Assembly: GCA_012295275.1 (NCBI GenBank)
Contig: CM022665.1
Location: 41,838,652-41,902,651, forward strand
DNA from: Chrysomallon squamiferum
Lineage: Eukaryota; Mollusca; Gastropoda; Neomphalida; Peltospiridae
DNA: 64,000 bases
Direction: 5' to 3'
In this document: one piece after another, positions 1-14,915 of the stretch
Layout: every line of letters begins with the position of its first letter
Position numbering within the stretch: position 1 is the stretch's first letter
Program-made: the position numbers and the translations under genes
The notes under the pieces: model-generated
The model's database searches: none
The model's input: the letters and a program-made list of their open reading frames with translations, nothing else
Told to the model about the DNA's origin: nothing

Positions 1-18
1 TGTATGTGTGTGTGTGTA

Positions 19-81
<63 letters not shown>

Positions 82-419
82 TTTATTCGAGTTAAAAATT
101 TAAATAGATCCAGTGCCAATTCTTGAAATGTTCCAATATATGAACCACGCATTGTGTCTCTACGTACGCATTAACAAGCTAGAAGGTAACAGTATTTAAA
201 GAGATACCAACGCTAATAAAATTCTAACGAGAACTGTATTTCAAAATAATGGTACCTCTCTCTTAGAACTGTTGAACATGACGAAATTCCGCCTATCATA
301 AAAAGCACACCAAAAGCAATCAGCCTCTACAGTAATCGATTAAATACTTCTTTTTTTCTTTACTTATTTAAATTAATAGTAATATTAATGATAATGATGA
401 TATTAATAGTAATAACAGC

Positions 420-473
<54 letters not shown>

Positions 474-1109
474 TAAATATATAAATAAATAAATAAAATA
501 AACAAGAGATACATTTATTACATTCACATATAGCATTAATCAAGTCTCTGAAGGTGAAAGCTGTATGCTGATACTGTCAGTGGGACCAGTGATTTGCTGA
601 AATCAGATGAGATAGCCCAGCGCAGGATATTGTTCCCACTGACGACAGAGAACAACGCCATTACCAAATCATCACTTATCTCCCAGTCAACATTAAAAAC
701 ACAGTGTTTTATTCTTCTGTGTGTTTTTGGTGCAACTAAAATATGTCTAGTGTTTAGAATGAAAATCAGCAATTTAAGCAGTGTAAATGAAAATAAACCT
801 TTCTTTTAAATTATTGTATATATATATATATAAAACAATGATGAAATGTATGATAAGTTTTATATATCGTTAAACCTAAACACTGCTGTATGCTAGTTTT
901 TATGTCCAATTAACGCCAACCTATAGCCAAAATGAGATGATTTAAAATAACAATAACTGTCTAATATATATCATTATTATGTTAGGAACAGGTGGTAGTT
1001 GATCGCACTGATACAGGATACGTCTAAGAAGTAATCACTTGCATAAACTGTTCTCTTCAACATGCTTTACGTGGATTTATCCAGTTCCAACATGAGCCTC
1101 AGATCGTAT

Positions 1110-1140
<31 letters not shown>

Positions 1141-3635
1141 AAAAAAAAAAAAAAAAATGGAAAACAAAATTGTAATGAACCATAAAACTGTCGGCAATTA
1201 TTTCCTTTCTCGTATCATCATTATAAAAATCATGTTAAGCTGATAATAAAATGTGCAAAACAACAGTCTTTTAGTCTACGTTGGTAGCGCCATATCAAGT
1301 TTGAGTACGTGAAAAACAGCGACATGAGTCGCACTTTCTTCTGTTGTTATCACTGACAGAGTGGCACATGATAACTTATATTATTATTATTATTGTTATT
1401 ATGGCTTTTATTATAAATAATAATTAAATAATTATAAAAATAAAAATGTAAATAAGATCATGTTTACAAAAATGTGTTGTTATAAGATATTATTATTAAT
1501 CAAAATAATGATATTATTATTATAAACAAACAAATTATTATTATTATAATTATTACAAAATTATTATTATGATTATTGTTGTTGTTATTTATTTGTCATT
1601 GATAACGATATTGTTATTGTTGTTGTTGTTGTTATTTGTCATTGTTCAATATCGTTATCGTTGTTGCTGTTGTCATGTTATTATTGTTGTTATACTTTCC
1701 ACTATTATTACAGCTGTTGCTTTTATATTCGAGTTGTAAAATAAAGTACGTTCAGTTTACACTCATTGACATTAAAATTAGAGGAATGATTTATTGCACC
1801 GTAGTATATTACGATAAAAACGTTAAATACATCTGTTCTTAATTTATAGCGTGTAACTTGAACAAGTAAAACAGTTAACATTTAACTTGACATAGTATCG
1901 TACACTTGAAGCCGTGTAAATATAAAATAAGAGGGACACAATGAAAAAAAAAGAAAATCAGAATCAAAAGAAAAAGGGTTATTTTGATTTACAATGCTTT
2001 AATTACCCATTTCAGTTCTAAAAGTCAACAACAGTACAAGAACAGCAAATACTACTACTGCTACTGGTACTACCACTACCAATGGTTAAATAATAATAAT
2101 AATAACGATGATGATAATAATGATAATAACATAAATCATCATCATTATCATCTTCTTCATCAGTATTATAGCAGCTACAGCACCAATAATAATAATAAAG
2201 AAACAAATAATGATAACGATAATGATCTCGACGACAACGACAGTAACATCATCATTATCAACAACAACAATAATTACAACCATAATCCAGAATATATTTT
2301 CGTAAATAATCCAAACCATAGATTCCGCGTCATCCCACAACAAATTTCTTGCTAGTTTTAAGACTTTAATGAAATAATATAATCATATTGATTAACTTTT
2401 TTTTTAAATTTATTATCGGCTACTGGATGTCAAAAATCTATTAATTCTGAAATACATTCATCAGACAAAAAAAAAAAAAAAAAAAAAATCATTCTTTTTT
2501 TCATTAGTAGCATGGGATCATTTTTATGTACGGCCATACAACCAGCCTTCCAGTTTCGAATCTTTTGAGAGAGGCTACGTATTTTCATGACAATATGGCA
2601 GACTTCATATTTCACTCTTAAGAATATCCTGGCAGTTAATGTAACTGTCAGGTGACACGAATGTCAGATTAATCAAGTCATGAAGATCAAGAACAGAAAT
2701 TAAATGACCGTATCAATCGATCGGCAGATACGTAAGTGCGGTCTGTTGGAATACTAATAAAACGACGAGATTTAATTCAGCAAGGGTAGAATGAAAGAGA
2801 TGAAGACTCTTACTGCGACGGCAGATCAAATTCTCGGCACAGATGAAATGTCTTATGTTTAATTCGTAGCGGTTACACTTGTAGCTGTTTGTTTCGGTTA
2901 GTTCTTTTTTTTTTTTTTTTTTTTAAAATTAAGGTATGTAGATACCTGATGTGCAGACATATCGATAGATAGATAAACAGATATATGGACAGACAGATGG
3001 ACAGAGGTTTAGTTTTCTACCTTTACCGTCTTACATATACATAAAAATATGGTTCACAATACACGCACACGCACACGCCAATCACACCCACACACACACA
3101 AACAGCTGCTTAAAACTATTTACTTAATAAATTAACACATTTGCACAGTACTAAGTTAAATCCATTTAGCTCCTTTTAACTTTCATATATATATATATAT
3201 ATATATAATAAAGAAACACAGGAGATGATTACGGCAAATGTCGACTATAATATTCCAAGTACAAAGAATGTCGTAACTACAATGTTGTAGTTTATTTTTT
3301 TCTGGCGGTTATCATTAACCAAACGATAGGCGCAGATATCTGATTAATTTCTCAATTCTGTCACTGTGACGAACTGGACACTGCAAGTGAATCAATAACG
3401 AAGTGAGTGAATCAATACGTTTTTCAGATTTGTTGCTGATAATAGTTCGGTTTCCAATCAAACAGGACAGATAAAAATAATCGCGTATTCTACGCCTCGT
3501 TGCCTGAGACACCCAAGACACCAACGCATCTGGATAAGATTTAAGATTTTACGATTCCGTACCAGAACCCCTGCTATTGTCATCGATTATCTGCAATACC
3601 GTAGAGACTGCCGCATTTATTCCACTCTTCCATGG

Positions 3636-3675
<40 letters not shown>

Positions 3676-3923
3676 TTTCTTCTTTTTTTTGTTTTTGTTT
3701 GCGAATTCTATCCTGTAATCTTTTACTACTCAAAGGATGAAATATGTTAAATGGCAACGAAGCGAAGGGAATTAAGCTTGAGATACTTTTGGCAAGTTTT
3801 TCTTTTTCCTTTTTTTTTTTTTTTATCTTTCTTGTTGCAGGAAATGGTTCTGATTGATGAGATGGTTGGGAAGTGAATGTACAACCCTGCAGTCAGTGAC
3901 TGTCATAATATAGGGGTATAACT

Positions 3924-4035
3924 AGAAAGAGAGAAGAGAAGAGAAGAGAAGAGAAAGAGAAGAGAAGAGAGAAAGAGAAGAGAAGAGAAGAGAAGAGAAG
4001 AGAAGAGAAGAGAAGAGAAGAGAAGAGAAGAGAAG

Positions 4036-4114
<79 letters not shown>
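3924..4114. repeat. AGAGA pentanucleotide repeat passing into (GA)n
   Basis: GAGAA/AGAGA units to about 4037, then pure (GA)n to 4114. Confidence 0.97.
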
Positions 4115-4115
<1 letters not shown>

Positions 4116-4666
4116 CAGAACCATGAATGATAAACGCTTAACTGTTTCGTGGTTTTAAACCATGTAGTCAAAGACTGCCGGATTTAATCATAATTAGAGC
4201 TATCCTTATATACGTTTAACTTACGGTTTTTACTCCATTTTTTTCCCCGCAATTTCAGCAATTTTCCTATACAAAGTTATCCTTATAAATGTTTTATGAC
4301 TTAAAATATAGTATTTAACATTTGTTGTATAATTTTAGTAATTCTCCTTTATCAAGTTATCCTTGTCGTGACTTAAGATATAACTCAAAGTATTTTCTAT
4401 TTGTTTCTGGTGACACATCAGGAGAGAACTGCGTCAGTATTATTAATACATGCCACATGGGGCTTGTCTCTGTTAATGTCGAATATAAATATTCTCACTG
4501 CAACCTTTGATAGAAGGAGTATTCTGATTCTCACCGAGTCGACTGTTACAACGTATAAAAATAGCGACTGACTTTTTGGTTCTTGTCGTGTTGTGTACTT
4601 CAGTATTGTGAAAAATAGTACACGTGGGCGTGGGTTGACGAATGTGTGCGTTTTTCTTTCTCTGTT

Positions 4667-4714
<48 letters not shown>

Positions 4715-5023
4715 ATATATCAATATACACACACAAACACACACAAACACATACATACATATACATATGTGTGTATGTGTGTGTGTAGAATATACCAACA
4801 CGGGTATTTAATGATAAAAAATTGAATGCGCAATTTAAATATTAGAATGCCTGTGACATAAAAGAGATATTCAGAGCAGCACACATGCCACAGAAAAAAA
4901 ACCCCAAATAATAAAAATAAAAAAGATACGTACTCTTGCAAATGAACAGGAATATCAGCATTAGAAGAAAAAAAAAAAAAAAAAAAAGTACTTCAACAGA
5001 TCAGTTAAAAACAACACACAAAC

Positions 5024-5148
<125 letters not shown>

Positions 5149-5279
5149 GCATTCACATACAGGTACTCCAATACTGCTGTGTAAAAATGATGAGTTTCAT
5201 TTAGCATTTCGTCTAACATTACTGACAATCAATTACGATGTTTAAGACGACACAGCACATCTCTCGCCCACGTGTAACT

Positions 5280-5625
5280 CGAATACCAGAAATTAATTAC
5301 GCTCACCCGTGCCCACCGCGGCGTCCACAGTTAATTATCCCAGTCAGTCATTACGTTTAAATCCTAATCCTCTACTTCTGCACCGAAAGCCGCGGTATGT
5401 ACTCACCTGCCTTTTCTCCAGATCAGTCAAAATTAATTACAATGTAATCTGTCATTACAGTTAATAATACTTATCGAGTAAACACTATTGCTGCATCGAA
5501 ATAAACGGTATGTACCCAGCTGCCTGACTCCGCATCAGTGAAAATAATTCTCTGTTAATTTGTTATGACATTTAATCCTAGCGCTTTTGACGACTCGAAA
5601 GCTTCGGTGTGTTATGTAAGCGATA
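5280..5625. repeat. Degenerate ~100-113-bp tandem repeat, about three copies
   Basis: The block CGGTATGTAC(T/C)CA(C/G)CTGCC occurs at 5393 and 5506 (113 bp apart), and CGGTGTGT at 5605. Each is preceded by CGAAA and by a ...CATTACGTTTAAATCCTA-like segment, and followed by ATCAGTCAAAATTAATTA-like sequence. Confidence 0.65.
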
Positions 5626-5703
5626 AACAACCGTAAAATTAATTATCTGTTAAACTTTATTACATAATATATATATATATTAATAATTAATTTTACGGTT
5701 GTT
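5626..5703. repeat. Perfect 21-bp inverted repeat with 36-base loop
   Basis: Arm 5626-5646 (AACAACCGTAAAATTAATTA...) is the exact reverse complement of 5683-5703. The loop is AT-rich with a short (TA)n. Located at the edge of the ~113-bp tandem array. Confidence 0.85.
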
Positions 5704-6784
5704 CATGACTGATATAAAAAACCGAAACTTCTAAGTCGGCAAATGGGACCAGAATTGTAATGTTTAAAGATCCCTCGATATGTTTGTATTATTTCTTTTC
5801 AGACCAGTTTAATCATTTGGAATCTTTACTGCATTCAATGTTCCAGTCTAGTCTTAATTGTGGCTAATTCCCGTTCCAGAAAGTGCCCAGCGAATGCCAT
5901 TTCGTGGCTAGAGAGTACGTAATAATAATCGGAAAGTGTACGGTGTTAGTAACATCACAATATTACTGATAACCGCGGATGTTACAATATGTTGTCGTCT
6001 TGTGAAATCTAACAATGATTTATTCATTAATTCAGATGTTACAAAATAAATAGTGTCTTCTTCTTTTTTTTTTCTCCTCATTTCGAAAACCTCGTGTTTA
6101 ATGTGTATCAGTGCTCAGTGATATACTCCGCTGAACGTGAAACAAAACAGAAGATTCGAGTTTCGCGATTTGCATAGAGTAAAATCCATAAAACTCCTCA
6201 TGTTAAGCTGTCACAGAACAAAACAGTTTTTGTCTTTTAAAATCAATTTAACAGGCGAAATCAAAAACCGATCTTTTTGTGAAAAAAAGAAGAAAAAAAA
6301 GCAGAGTGGTTGTTACCTGAACCCAGTGTTCAGTGGATGTAAGTAAGTACGTTTCTGATTCTGAACAGAACAGACCAAGTACAGATCGATCTTAATATTT
6401 TACCAAAAACATACTGGTACAAGCTATTTCAAAATTAGTTTAAGTGTATGTGTGTATATGTGCATATATATATGTGTGTGTGTGTGTGTGTGGGTGTGTT
6501 TATGTATATAGATTGTACTTTTGCTAAAAACAATGCTAAAGCATGACTTTCATGGTACGCAGATTCCTCTTTCTTTTTCCAATAATATTCAGAGAAAAAG
6601 ATAAACTGACGGATGCTAAATGTTTTGAATACGTTTGTGTTTATGTGAACACGTGTACGTTAAATACAAATACATTCCTGTTTAAAACACAGCATGCTCT
6701 CAATAGTTTTTCATGTCTGAAATAGGCAGAAACATTTCACTAAACTCATATTAGTCTGCAATGGTTGTTGATGTATTATTATGC

Positions 6785-6843
6785 ATCTATATATGTATAT
6801 ATGTGTGTTTATATTTATGTGTGTATATGTGTATATGTGTGTG

Positions 6844-6914
<71 letters not shown>
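6785..6914. repeat. (TATG/TG)n microsatellite
   Basis: Imperfect TATG/TATA words grading into pure (TG)n. Confidence 0.95.
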
Positions 6915-6916
<2 letters not shown>

Positions 6917-7848
6917 CTAACATGCTTTCCCAAGCTTGATGTTGTTGACATATTATAAGTCAGTAGATCTGCTCTAACATATGCACTGCTCATATTGTTA
7001 TTTCGACATTTAAATAAACAACATGTATATATACTCGTATTCACAACATTTTTTTTTTTTTTACCTGTTTTAATTATATAGAGTTCATATTACATAACAA
7101 ACGCGACAAAGTAAAATTAATTTACAGAGAAGAGATTATCTCGTACAAATGAGTATTTATTACCTAGATGAACATATCGATTAGACTCTTCAGTCTTGTT
7201 ATTCCCGTTTTGTTTTTGTTAATATCGACATTACCGAGAAAGAAAGAAAACCGATAAAAACAGCTCGCCATTATTATTACTGTTATTACCTCCTCTCCTA
7301 TCATTACTTCTTCACATTTCTCTCATCAATATGCAGATGATGCATATTCATCACTTGTTCTTACCGCTGTACGTCTAACAAATGTTCTGGTAATAACCGT
7401 TTTGATTGTTCCATTTCTTCATCTGAGAAACATTCATTTTTGTATAATTAATTTAGATAATAAAGGAGCGCTTGGGCCTATATGAATATCAGTGATATTA
7501 AGACTCGCTGTTGTTCAATACGAGCTTATTATATTAGCAGTTGTTTAATTCTTTAAAAACTGTTGCGGTTTTTTTGCGAAGCTGCACGTAAGACGTACTA
7601 TGTATATAGTCACGTGGATTAAAACGACTGTAACCGGAATAATAAACATCGAATGAAGAAGATGATGATTATATTGATATTGCTTTCTCTATTATTAAGC
7701 TTATTTTGACAAATCTTATTATTATTTATATATGTTGGTTCAATGACACATACGCTAAACATTTCAGTTGCATTTCATCTATATATACACTATATGGTCA
7801 GAATATTATTATCGTTATTGTTATTGTTGTTACAGTTATTATTATTAT

Positions 7849-7900
<52 letters not shown>

Positions 7901-8324
7901 GGTAGTAATAGTAGTAGTTCTTATTGTTGCTGCTGCTGTTTCGCACACAGACTCATACACACCACAAGCAATACATCCATAAAAACACCAATTATACTAC
8001 TATGTCCTTTTCTTATTTAAATACATTAACACATCACCACTCGTTCTCTCAGACAAAACACTTACACGTGACGCAAACTTGTATAATTCAGACTCGTATA
8101 ATACATTTATAGACAAGGGCTGACACCAGTTCACGCGTACATTTTACTGAGTTTTGCTCCAAACAGATGCGTGTCGTTTCAGGTGAGTCTGTTAACACTG
8201 CACGTTCTCTACAGCTGTTACCCAGTGAGAACAGGCTTTAACACTTAAGTATTTGCCTGGAACTAAGTAATTTATATAATACAGAGATAAATTTATTTTA
8301 ATGTCTCACGTTATATTCTGTGTA

Positions 8325-8446
8325 TGTGTGTGTGCATGTATGGTTGTATGTATTTATGTATTTTTGTATGTATGTGAGTATGTATATATGAGTATGTGAG
8401 TATATACGAATATATGCATGTATGCATGTATGTATGTATGTATGTA

Positions 8447-8500
<54 letters not shown>
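8325..8500. repeat. (TATG)n followed by (TA)n
   Basis: TATG words from about 8330, pure (TATG) near 8425-8447, then (TA)n to 8500. Confidence 0.93.
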
Positions 8501-8502
<2 letters not shown>

Positions 8503-9411
8503 TTGTATTAAAAATATGTGTGCATTCTGCCAACTAGCTAGTTAAATATGTAAATGAGAATATAAATATTACTAATGCTACTATTACTAACAAATTCAAT
8601 AGTAGTTATAGTAGTAGTGGTAATAGTAGTGGTAGTAGTATAGTGGTAGTAACAGCAGCAGCAAATAAAAGTAACAGTAGCGGTAATAACGAACAGTATA
8701 ACAAAACAACCTGATGATGATGATGACGATGGTGACAGTATAATCTAAATCATTTGCAACGATTGAATTAATGCCAACCACACCTGCAACAACATTGTTA
8801 ATAATAGATAACAATTAAATTTACAATTTGAATGGTGCATAATGCAGCGTCAGCAGATTTCTTAGTTAAATGTTTAAGCATAATAAAGATACGCACTTGT
8901 ATCAGGCAATTCATCCAGTATTACTGAAATACTGATAAATATAAATAAAAATAAATTTTCTTTACTCTCTCTCTTTTTTTTTTTTTTTTTTTTTATAGTG
9001 GTAGTGTATTTAGATTACAGATTATTATTATTATTATTTTCAATGGGTCTTGATACATGATGAAATTTTCACATTTAGATCAATACTGCTCTTTGTAGGA
9101 CAAAAGGTCACATAATAAGAACTGTACCATCATCTGTTTCTAATCAGTTTAGGTTTTCGTTCAATAGCCAACCACGATACTTTGTGAAGCCCCGTTATTA
9201 AAAATTTAGTTATGAAAAATGTATTTTTCATACAAATAGTAATCATATATTTAATTGAATTGGAACGGAATATTCGTAAATAAAACATAATATTATTTCC
9301 AAAATAATACAAGTAGGTGATTTAATAGTCTTTAAGCATTGGTTAGAAAACAGAAAAACACGAGGATTTGTAACATATACTCTGAACCTAACATCCATCC
9401 ATCCATCCAGT

Positions 9412-9456
<45 letters not shown>

Positions 9457-10386
9457 AACACACATTTACATACAAACATGACATACGACATACACATACT
9501 TACACGAACAGATATATATACGCATTCAGAAATACACATGTAAACATACAAATACATACACACACACACATATACATTAGCTTTATTTTTATTCATATTC
9601 ATATACACATACACAATATAAATATATATTAAGTATCTGCTAAATAAATTAATTTAGCAGTAATATATGTGTAAGCACGTGGGAGTAAAATCAATGGAGA
9701 ATGGGCGTTTCCTTCTACATAAATCATTGATTTTAATATACGTAATTTTTTAAAGTATCTCAACAGATATAAATAATAATACAGTTGTCGAAACAGCCGT
9801 CAGATCAATGGATCGGGTACTTCTGTCGATGTCATAAGTACTTAGTAAATTTAATTTGCTCGCTGAATTAATAACAATGATTGCTGTTAATGTAATTTCC
9901 ACATTTGATTTGTAATTATTGGAAATTTGCAGCGGTACCACATAATGTGTAATCGGAGAATGCTACAGGGAATGAGCATCATTTTGTTACAAACACCAGT
10001 TACTGACAGATTGTGCGCTCGATACAAATAAAAAAAAAAAAAAAATCAACTAGCAAAAAGCCATCTGTGTATAGTTAATATCTTGCAATAACAAAAATTA
10101 GTTATTTTTGGAAAATATTTTAAAAATATATTTCATAAGTACGTTTTCAACTGTTTTGTTCTGTTTGTCAGTTTTCTCTATAAAAATTGTACATGTGTTT
10201 GTCAGATGTTTCAAACTGCAACATGCTTTCTATCAGCGCAAGGTTTGAACTAACTACTGTACTGTCAGATTAATCGTGTAGTGAAGGGAATATATATTTC
10301 TTTAATGACAGCTCGACACGTTTTATTATCAGTTGTTAGGAACTGTCAAAGTGGATGTTGAGTAACAATTAGACTGCCCCAGAAAA

Positions 10387-10418
<32 letters not shown>

Positions 10419-11417
10419 ATAAAAAATATATATTAAATAAAAAAATGAATTATTGTAATTTCGTGATTTACATGCAGACAGATATGTTATATTCATCTTT
10501 CGATGGGTACCACACATCACAATCATTCATAAAACGGAAGACTGGGATACTGAATGTATGAGAAACACCCCAAAACATTTGTATAGTTTCTGTTCTTCGA
10601 GCAACAAGTCTAATCATTAAGCTACCACCGTTCCAGAAATAACTAAAAGCTTCGCAACAAGAACGTTAATGGGACGTAATACGTACAGAAACTGGGCAAA
10701 CCAAAAAAAAAAAAAAAAAATACCTTATTAACAGTAATTAACTGAAATTATGTATTTCATGAAGCTAGCAAGCAGTCTACCTACGCTCCAAGATGAAGGG
10801 TTATTTTATTTTAAAGACCATTACACATACGTACTGAATATTATTAATTTAATCTTCGGTTATGTGGCTTCATATACAGATATGGTTTAGGGCTGTACAG
10901 ATTATGACCAAGAAACTAGACGCTGTCATACAGTATTCCTATTAACATTAAAGGGTACCATATTAACATGCTCCTTGTTCCCGTAGGAAACAAAATATAC
11001 AAAAATGTCGTGAGATGAACCGACCGTAGGGCACTGGTTTAGAAAAGGAAAAAAGGCTAATGGGCAGCAGCAAAAGAAGACGGTTCAACTGACGTATAAT
11101 CAGTGCTCAGCCATTAGTCACTACACAATCCACGTCCGTCCGCGGTGTAAATTCATATAAACAGGACCTAATATGATGAAACATCAGCATTGTTAAATGG
11201 TACAGTAAACGAATTAACGCTCAGTAAGGTTGGAATATATAAATATAATATATCTTTACAAGCTGACGCCAGATATTCCTAAACAGACGTATATTCAGTT
11301 TGAACCAGCGATATACAATATACATTCATACATAATTATACGTTATAAATCAGTTAACTGTACGCATTATTCAAGCGAATTCGCTCTGGGATATTTTTAA
11401 TGTGCAAATGTATGGAT

Positions 11418-11464
<47 letters not shown>

Positions 11465-12969
11465 GTGTATATGTGTGTGGGTGTTTTCTTAAAGTAAAGA
11501 TATAAAAACTGTCATAGCTTTTAAAATAAAACACCAATGTTGGAAACAAGTATAATATTAACACGCTTGCAAGAAAAAAAAAAAAAAAAAATAAAATAAA
11601 GGAAAAAGATAATATGTAACGAGAAGGCTCGCTTCACTGCATAAAAGCACGGATGTAGAGTTGAAAATAAACACTCGTCCTGCACTTGTGTTCGGGTTAC
11701 TGTATTATGAAATAAAAAAAGAGATAATATTGATAATAATAAAATATCTGGTTTGACGATGGTTGAAATATTTATTCAGATGTCCCAGAAAAGCGACAAA
11801 AAAATAGTCGGCAGAATCAATAAAGAACTGTTAGACTTTCTTTCAATCATCAGGGAAAAACGAACATCTTAAAAAACAAAAAATAACAACCCCAAAACCC
11901 AACAAAAAACAAAAACATATACTGGGTTTGCCTGTAATGTTTTGAACAAGAAATCTAAATCTTTACATATATGCAAACGTTTAATTTTTACAATTTAAGA
12001 TAACCTTTCCTAATTTTAAAAGGAGAAATAATGATAAACAAATAAAATGTTTGATATAATTTATGGAATTATCGTTTCTAATCTCCAAGTAAAATGCTAT
12101 ATAGTTGCTACTAGCAATGCTCATTTTTGTTCAAAAGTCACATTTAACACATTGGGAAAAAAAAAAAAGAAAAAAAAAAAAAAAAAAAAAAAAGAAGAAG
12201 AAAAAAAAAAAAAAAACTGGGTTAACTTTCTTTAGATCAGTTATTTCTAATGATACTTAACATTTTAATCCATTACAATTTTAAACTTTATTATTATTAT
12301 TTAAAAAAAACCAAAAACAAATACAACCAGCTATCAAAAAAAAAAAAAAAAAAAAGCTTCAACAAACAAACAACAGCATAAAAATGAATAATCTAAAACG
12401 AAAATTGTAAGGTGTTCCAAGCTTAGTAAGACAAACAAACATAATTTACAATGGATATCTACGTGTGTTTAAAGTAACACCTGTAATTTTCCTATTAGAA
12501 ATATATGACTGTTCTATCAGTGCATCTGGTACTAGTAATCCGATATGAAATTCCTGACATGGGAAGGGAAGATCAACAACAGACGGAGGACCAAGTTAAA
12601 ATCAGGCGTCATTAGCAAACATAGATACCTTTAATATTTAAAAACAACAAGACCCCCCCCCCCCCCAAAAAAAAAAAAAAAAAAAAAAACCGGTAATAAT
12701 ACTAATAATGAAGACAGTTATATTCATGATACGTTAACAGGATTAATGATGTCAATAATTTAAATGAAGTCCTCATAAGATATGACAGACAGTCGTAACA
12801 ACAATACTGTATAAACAGGTACATTTTAAAAGCTAAATTTTCAAACCGATATCAATACGTTTTTCAACCTCTGAAGTAAAGTTTCACAAAAGTTTCACAA
12901 CAAGAGAGAGAGAGAGAGATTAAAAAAAAAAAAAAAAAAAATCAGTCGTGAATGTTATTATGTACTTAC

Positions 12970-13207
12970 CCGTTAAACACTTATGACTGTTCAAAAATTC
13001 AAATCTTTGTTCTCGCAAATTCATTACAATCAAGTCTTCCTGGGGGCCTTCCAGGAACCTGAAAATGGCCGCCCCAAAACACAGGTAGCCCAACATAAAC
13101 AAGCAGAGAAGTATAAACCTGCATGTCGTATTGCACAGGCATCCGTTCTCCATCACAGGCCACGGTGCAGTAGCAGACGACCGGCGCGACAGTTCCGAAG
13201 TGTTCAT
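12970..13207 (-). CDS. K2P (two-pore-domain) potassium channel, first coding exon A
   Basis: Encodes 79 residues plus one base: MNTSELSRRSSATAPWPV, then a hydrophobic helix (FILLCLFMLGYLCFGAAIF, TM1) followed by RFLEGPQEDL and ...HKCLTG. GAxIF...xEGPxE at the end of TM1 is the K2P signature, and HxCL before the cap is TWIK/TREK-like. In the family, dimers of such subunits form background K+ channels of the plasma membrane. The ATG at 13207 is used; an in-frame TAG lies 18 bases upstream. The exon ends ACGG/gtaagt (phase 1). An acceptor-like acaacag at about 13230 suggests that a non-coding 5' exon is possible. No pore-loop exon was recognised downstream (below 12970), so the rest of the gene should lie beyond the left edge or in short exons I missed. 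Confidence 0.78.
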
Positions 13208-13884
13208 TTTCACCAGACGAGTCTATTCTGTTGTCACCGGTGAGGGGGAGTAGGGAAACCTCTTAACTGAATTTTAATCAAATGCAACGTTCCACTGAAA
13301 CTGTTTATTCGTTTGGTGATGTCGCTTGAACCAGAAAACATTTACAATATATATTCTCTCTCTTTAATTACTAAATACTGGCAAGATAATGTTTGTAAAG
13401 CAATGTATACCATCGACCTGTTGCGCTGTCTTCTCTGTTTGCCTCTCTGTGTATATGTGCGTTGTGACATCTGTTTTCATATGATAGGCCTACCTGTCGA
13501 ATCAGCGTGGGTTCTTTGCGGTCGCTAACTGCTGACAAGAATAAAACCCAACAATGGAAAATTCGCTCACGTTGATAATTATTATTGTTAGCAACTTCCT
13601 TCAGTGGTCATTTGATGGCGAGAAAAATATACTAATACCGCTGTGATAATTAATGATAATTAAGGGGGCTATATCTGGAATATTTTAATAACGTAAACAG
13701 TTCGTGAATCATCACCTACGAGTTTCTGTGATATCACTCACTTTCTGAGCACGAAGAAACCGAAATCATTGTGCTTAATAATTTGAAAGCTGGTACTTCT
13801 TTAGACGTTCTGTTACAATGCATGTTTGCACATGCGTGAGCTTGCATGGTTATGGTACAAATATATACGTGTGTATATATGTAT

Positions 13885-14116
<232 letters not shown>

Positions 14117-14130
14117 TATGCATATATATA

Positions 14131-14151
14131 AACCCAACATGTTGGGTTGAG

Positions 14152-14188
<37 letters not shown>

Positions 14189-14256
14189 TTTATATATATA
14201 TATATATATATATCGAGAGAGAGAGAGAGGCTGCACATAAACCCAACATGTTGATT
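14131..14256. repeat. Palindrome and nested inverted repeat
   Basis: AACCCAACATGTTGGGTT (14131-14148) is a perfect 18-bp palindrome. AGCCTCTC... (from 14150) and ...GAGAGGCT (to about 14232) form inverted arms around a (TA)n. AACCCAACATGTTG recurs at 14241-14254. Confidence 0.85.
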
Positions 14257-14870
14257 TTTAAGTCTCTTGAATGTCTATGTGATTACCTACCGAGGTATTT
14301 AGCATGTTGGCGAGTGTCTTTTGTCCCCCAAGGTGTTCGCTGCATAATGTCAAGAACCCCTACTTGTTCACGAAGACCGCCCCTGGCGATTATATTATCC
14401 TACTTTAAGTTTAACTCATACTAAATTTATCTTAGACTTCACGCATTTTGCTAAATATAATAAATTTATCATTTTGAAGAAAAGCAGCAACAGAAACAGA
14501 TAGGCCAAGCATCGGAATATATTCGACAATACTATATGAAAAGGGCGTTAGTTAATATGATAAGTGTGTTTCACTGTTATATAATGAATTAAGATGTATG
14601 GATGATACGTCGGAATATATTCGACGGTATATTATATGAATGGGTGTTTTACAGTTGTTTAATTGATAAAGATGTATGTATCAGGGTCAGTTGTAAACTT
14701 AGCTCATTGCATAAATAAATAAATAAACAATTTTTTAATTTTAATTTGTTTTAAATTTTACACACACACACACACACAAATTATATATATTTGTTTTACC
14801 TATTTGCAGAAACATACTGGTATCGAGTTATATGACTATAAGATATGCCTGTATATGTGTGTGTGTACAC

Positions 14871-14915
<45 letters not shown>

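Noticed and set aside
13208-13213. Upstream start (GTG-AAA-ATG) for K2P exon A
   Set aside because: GTG is not a normal start in animals; the ATG at 13207 follows an in-frame stop and fits the family.
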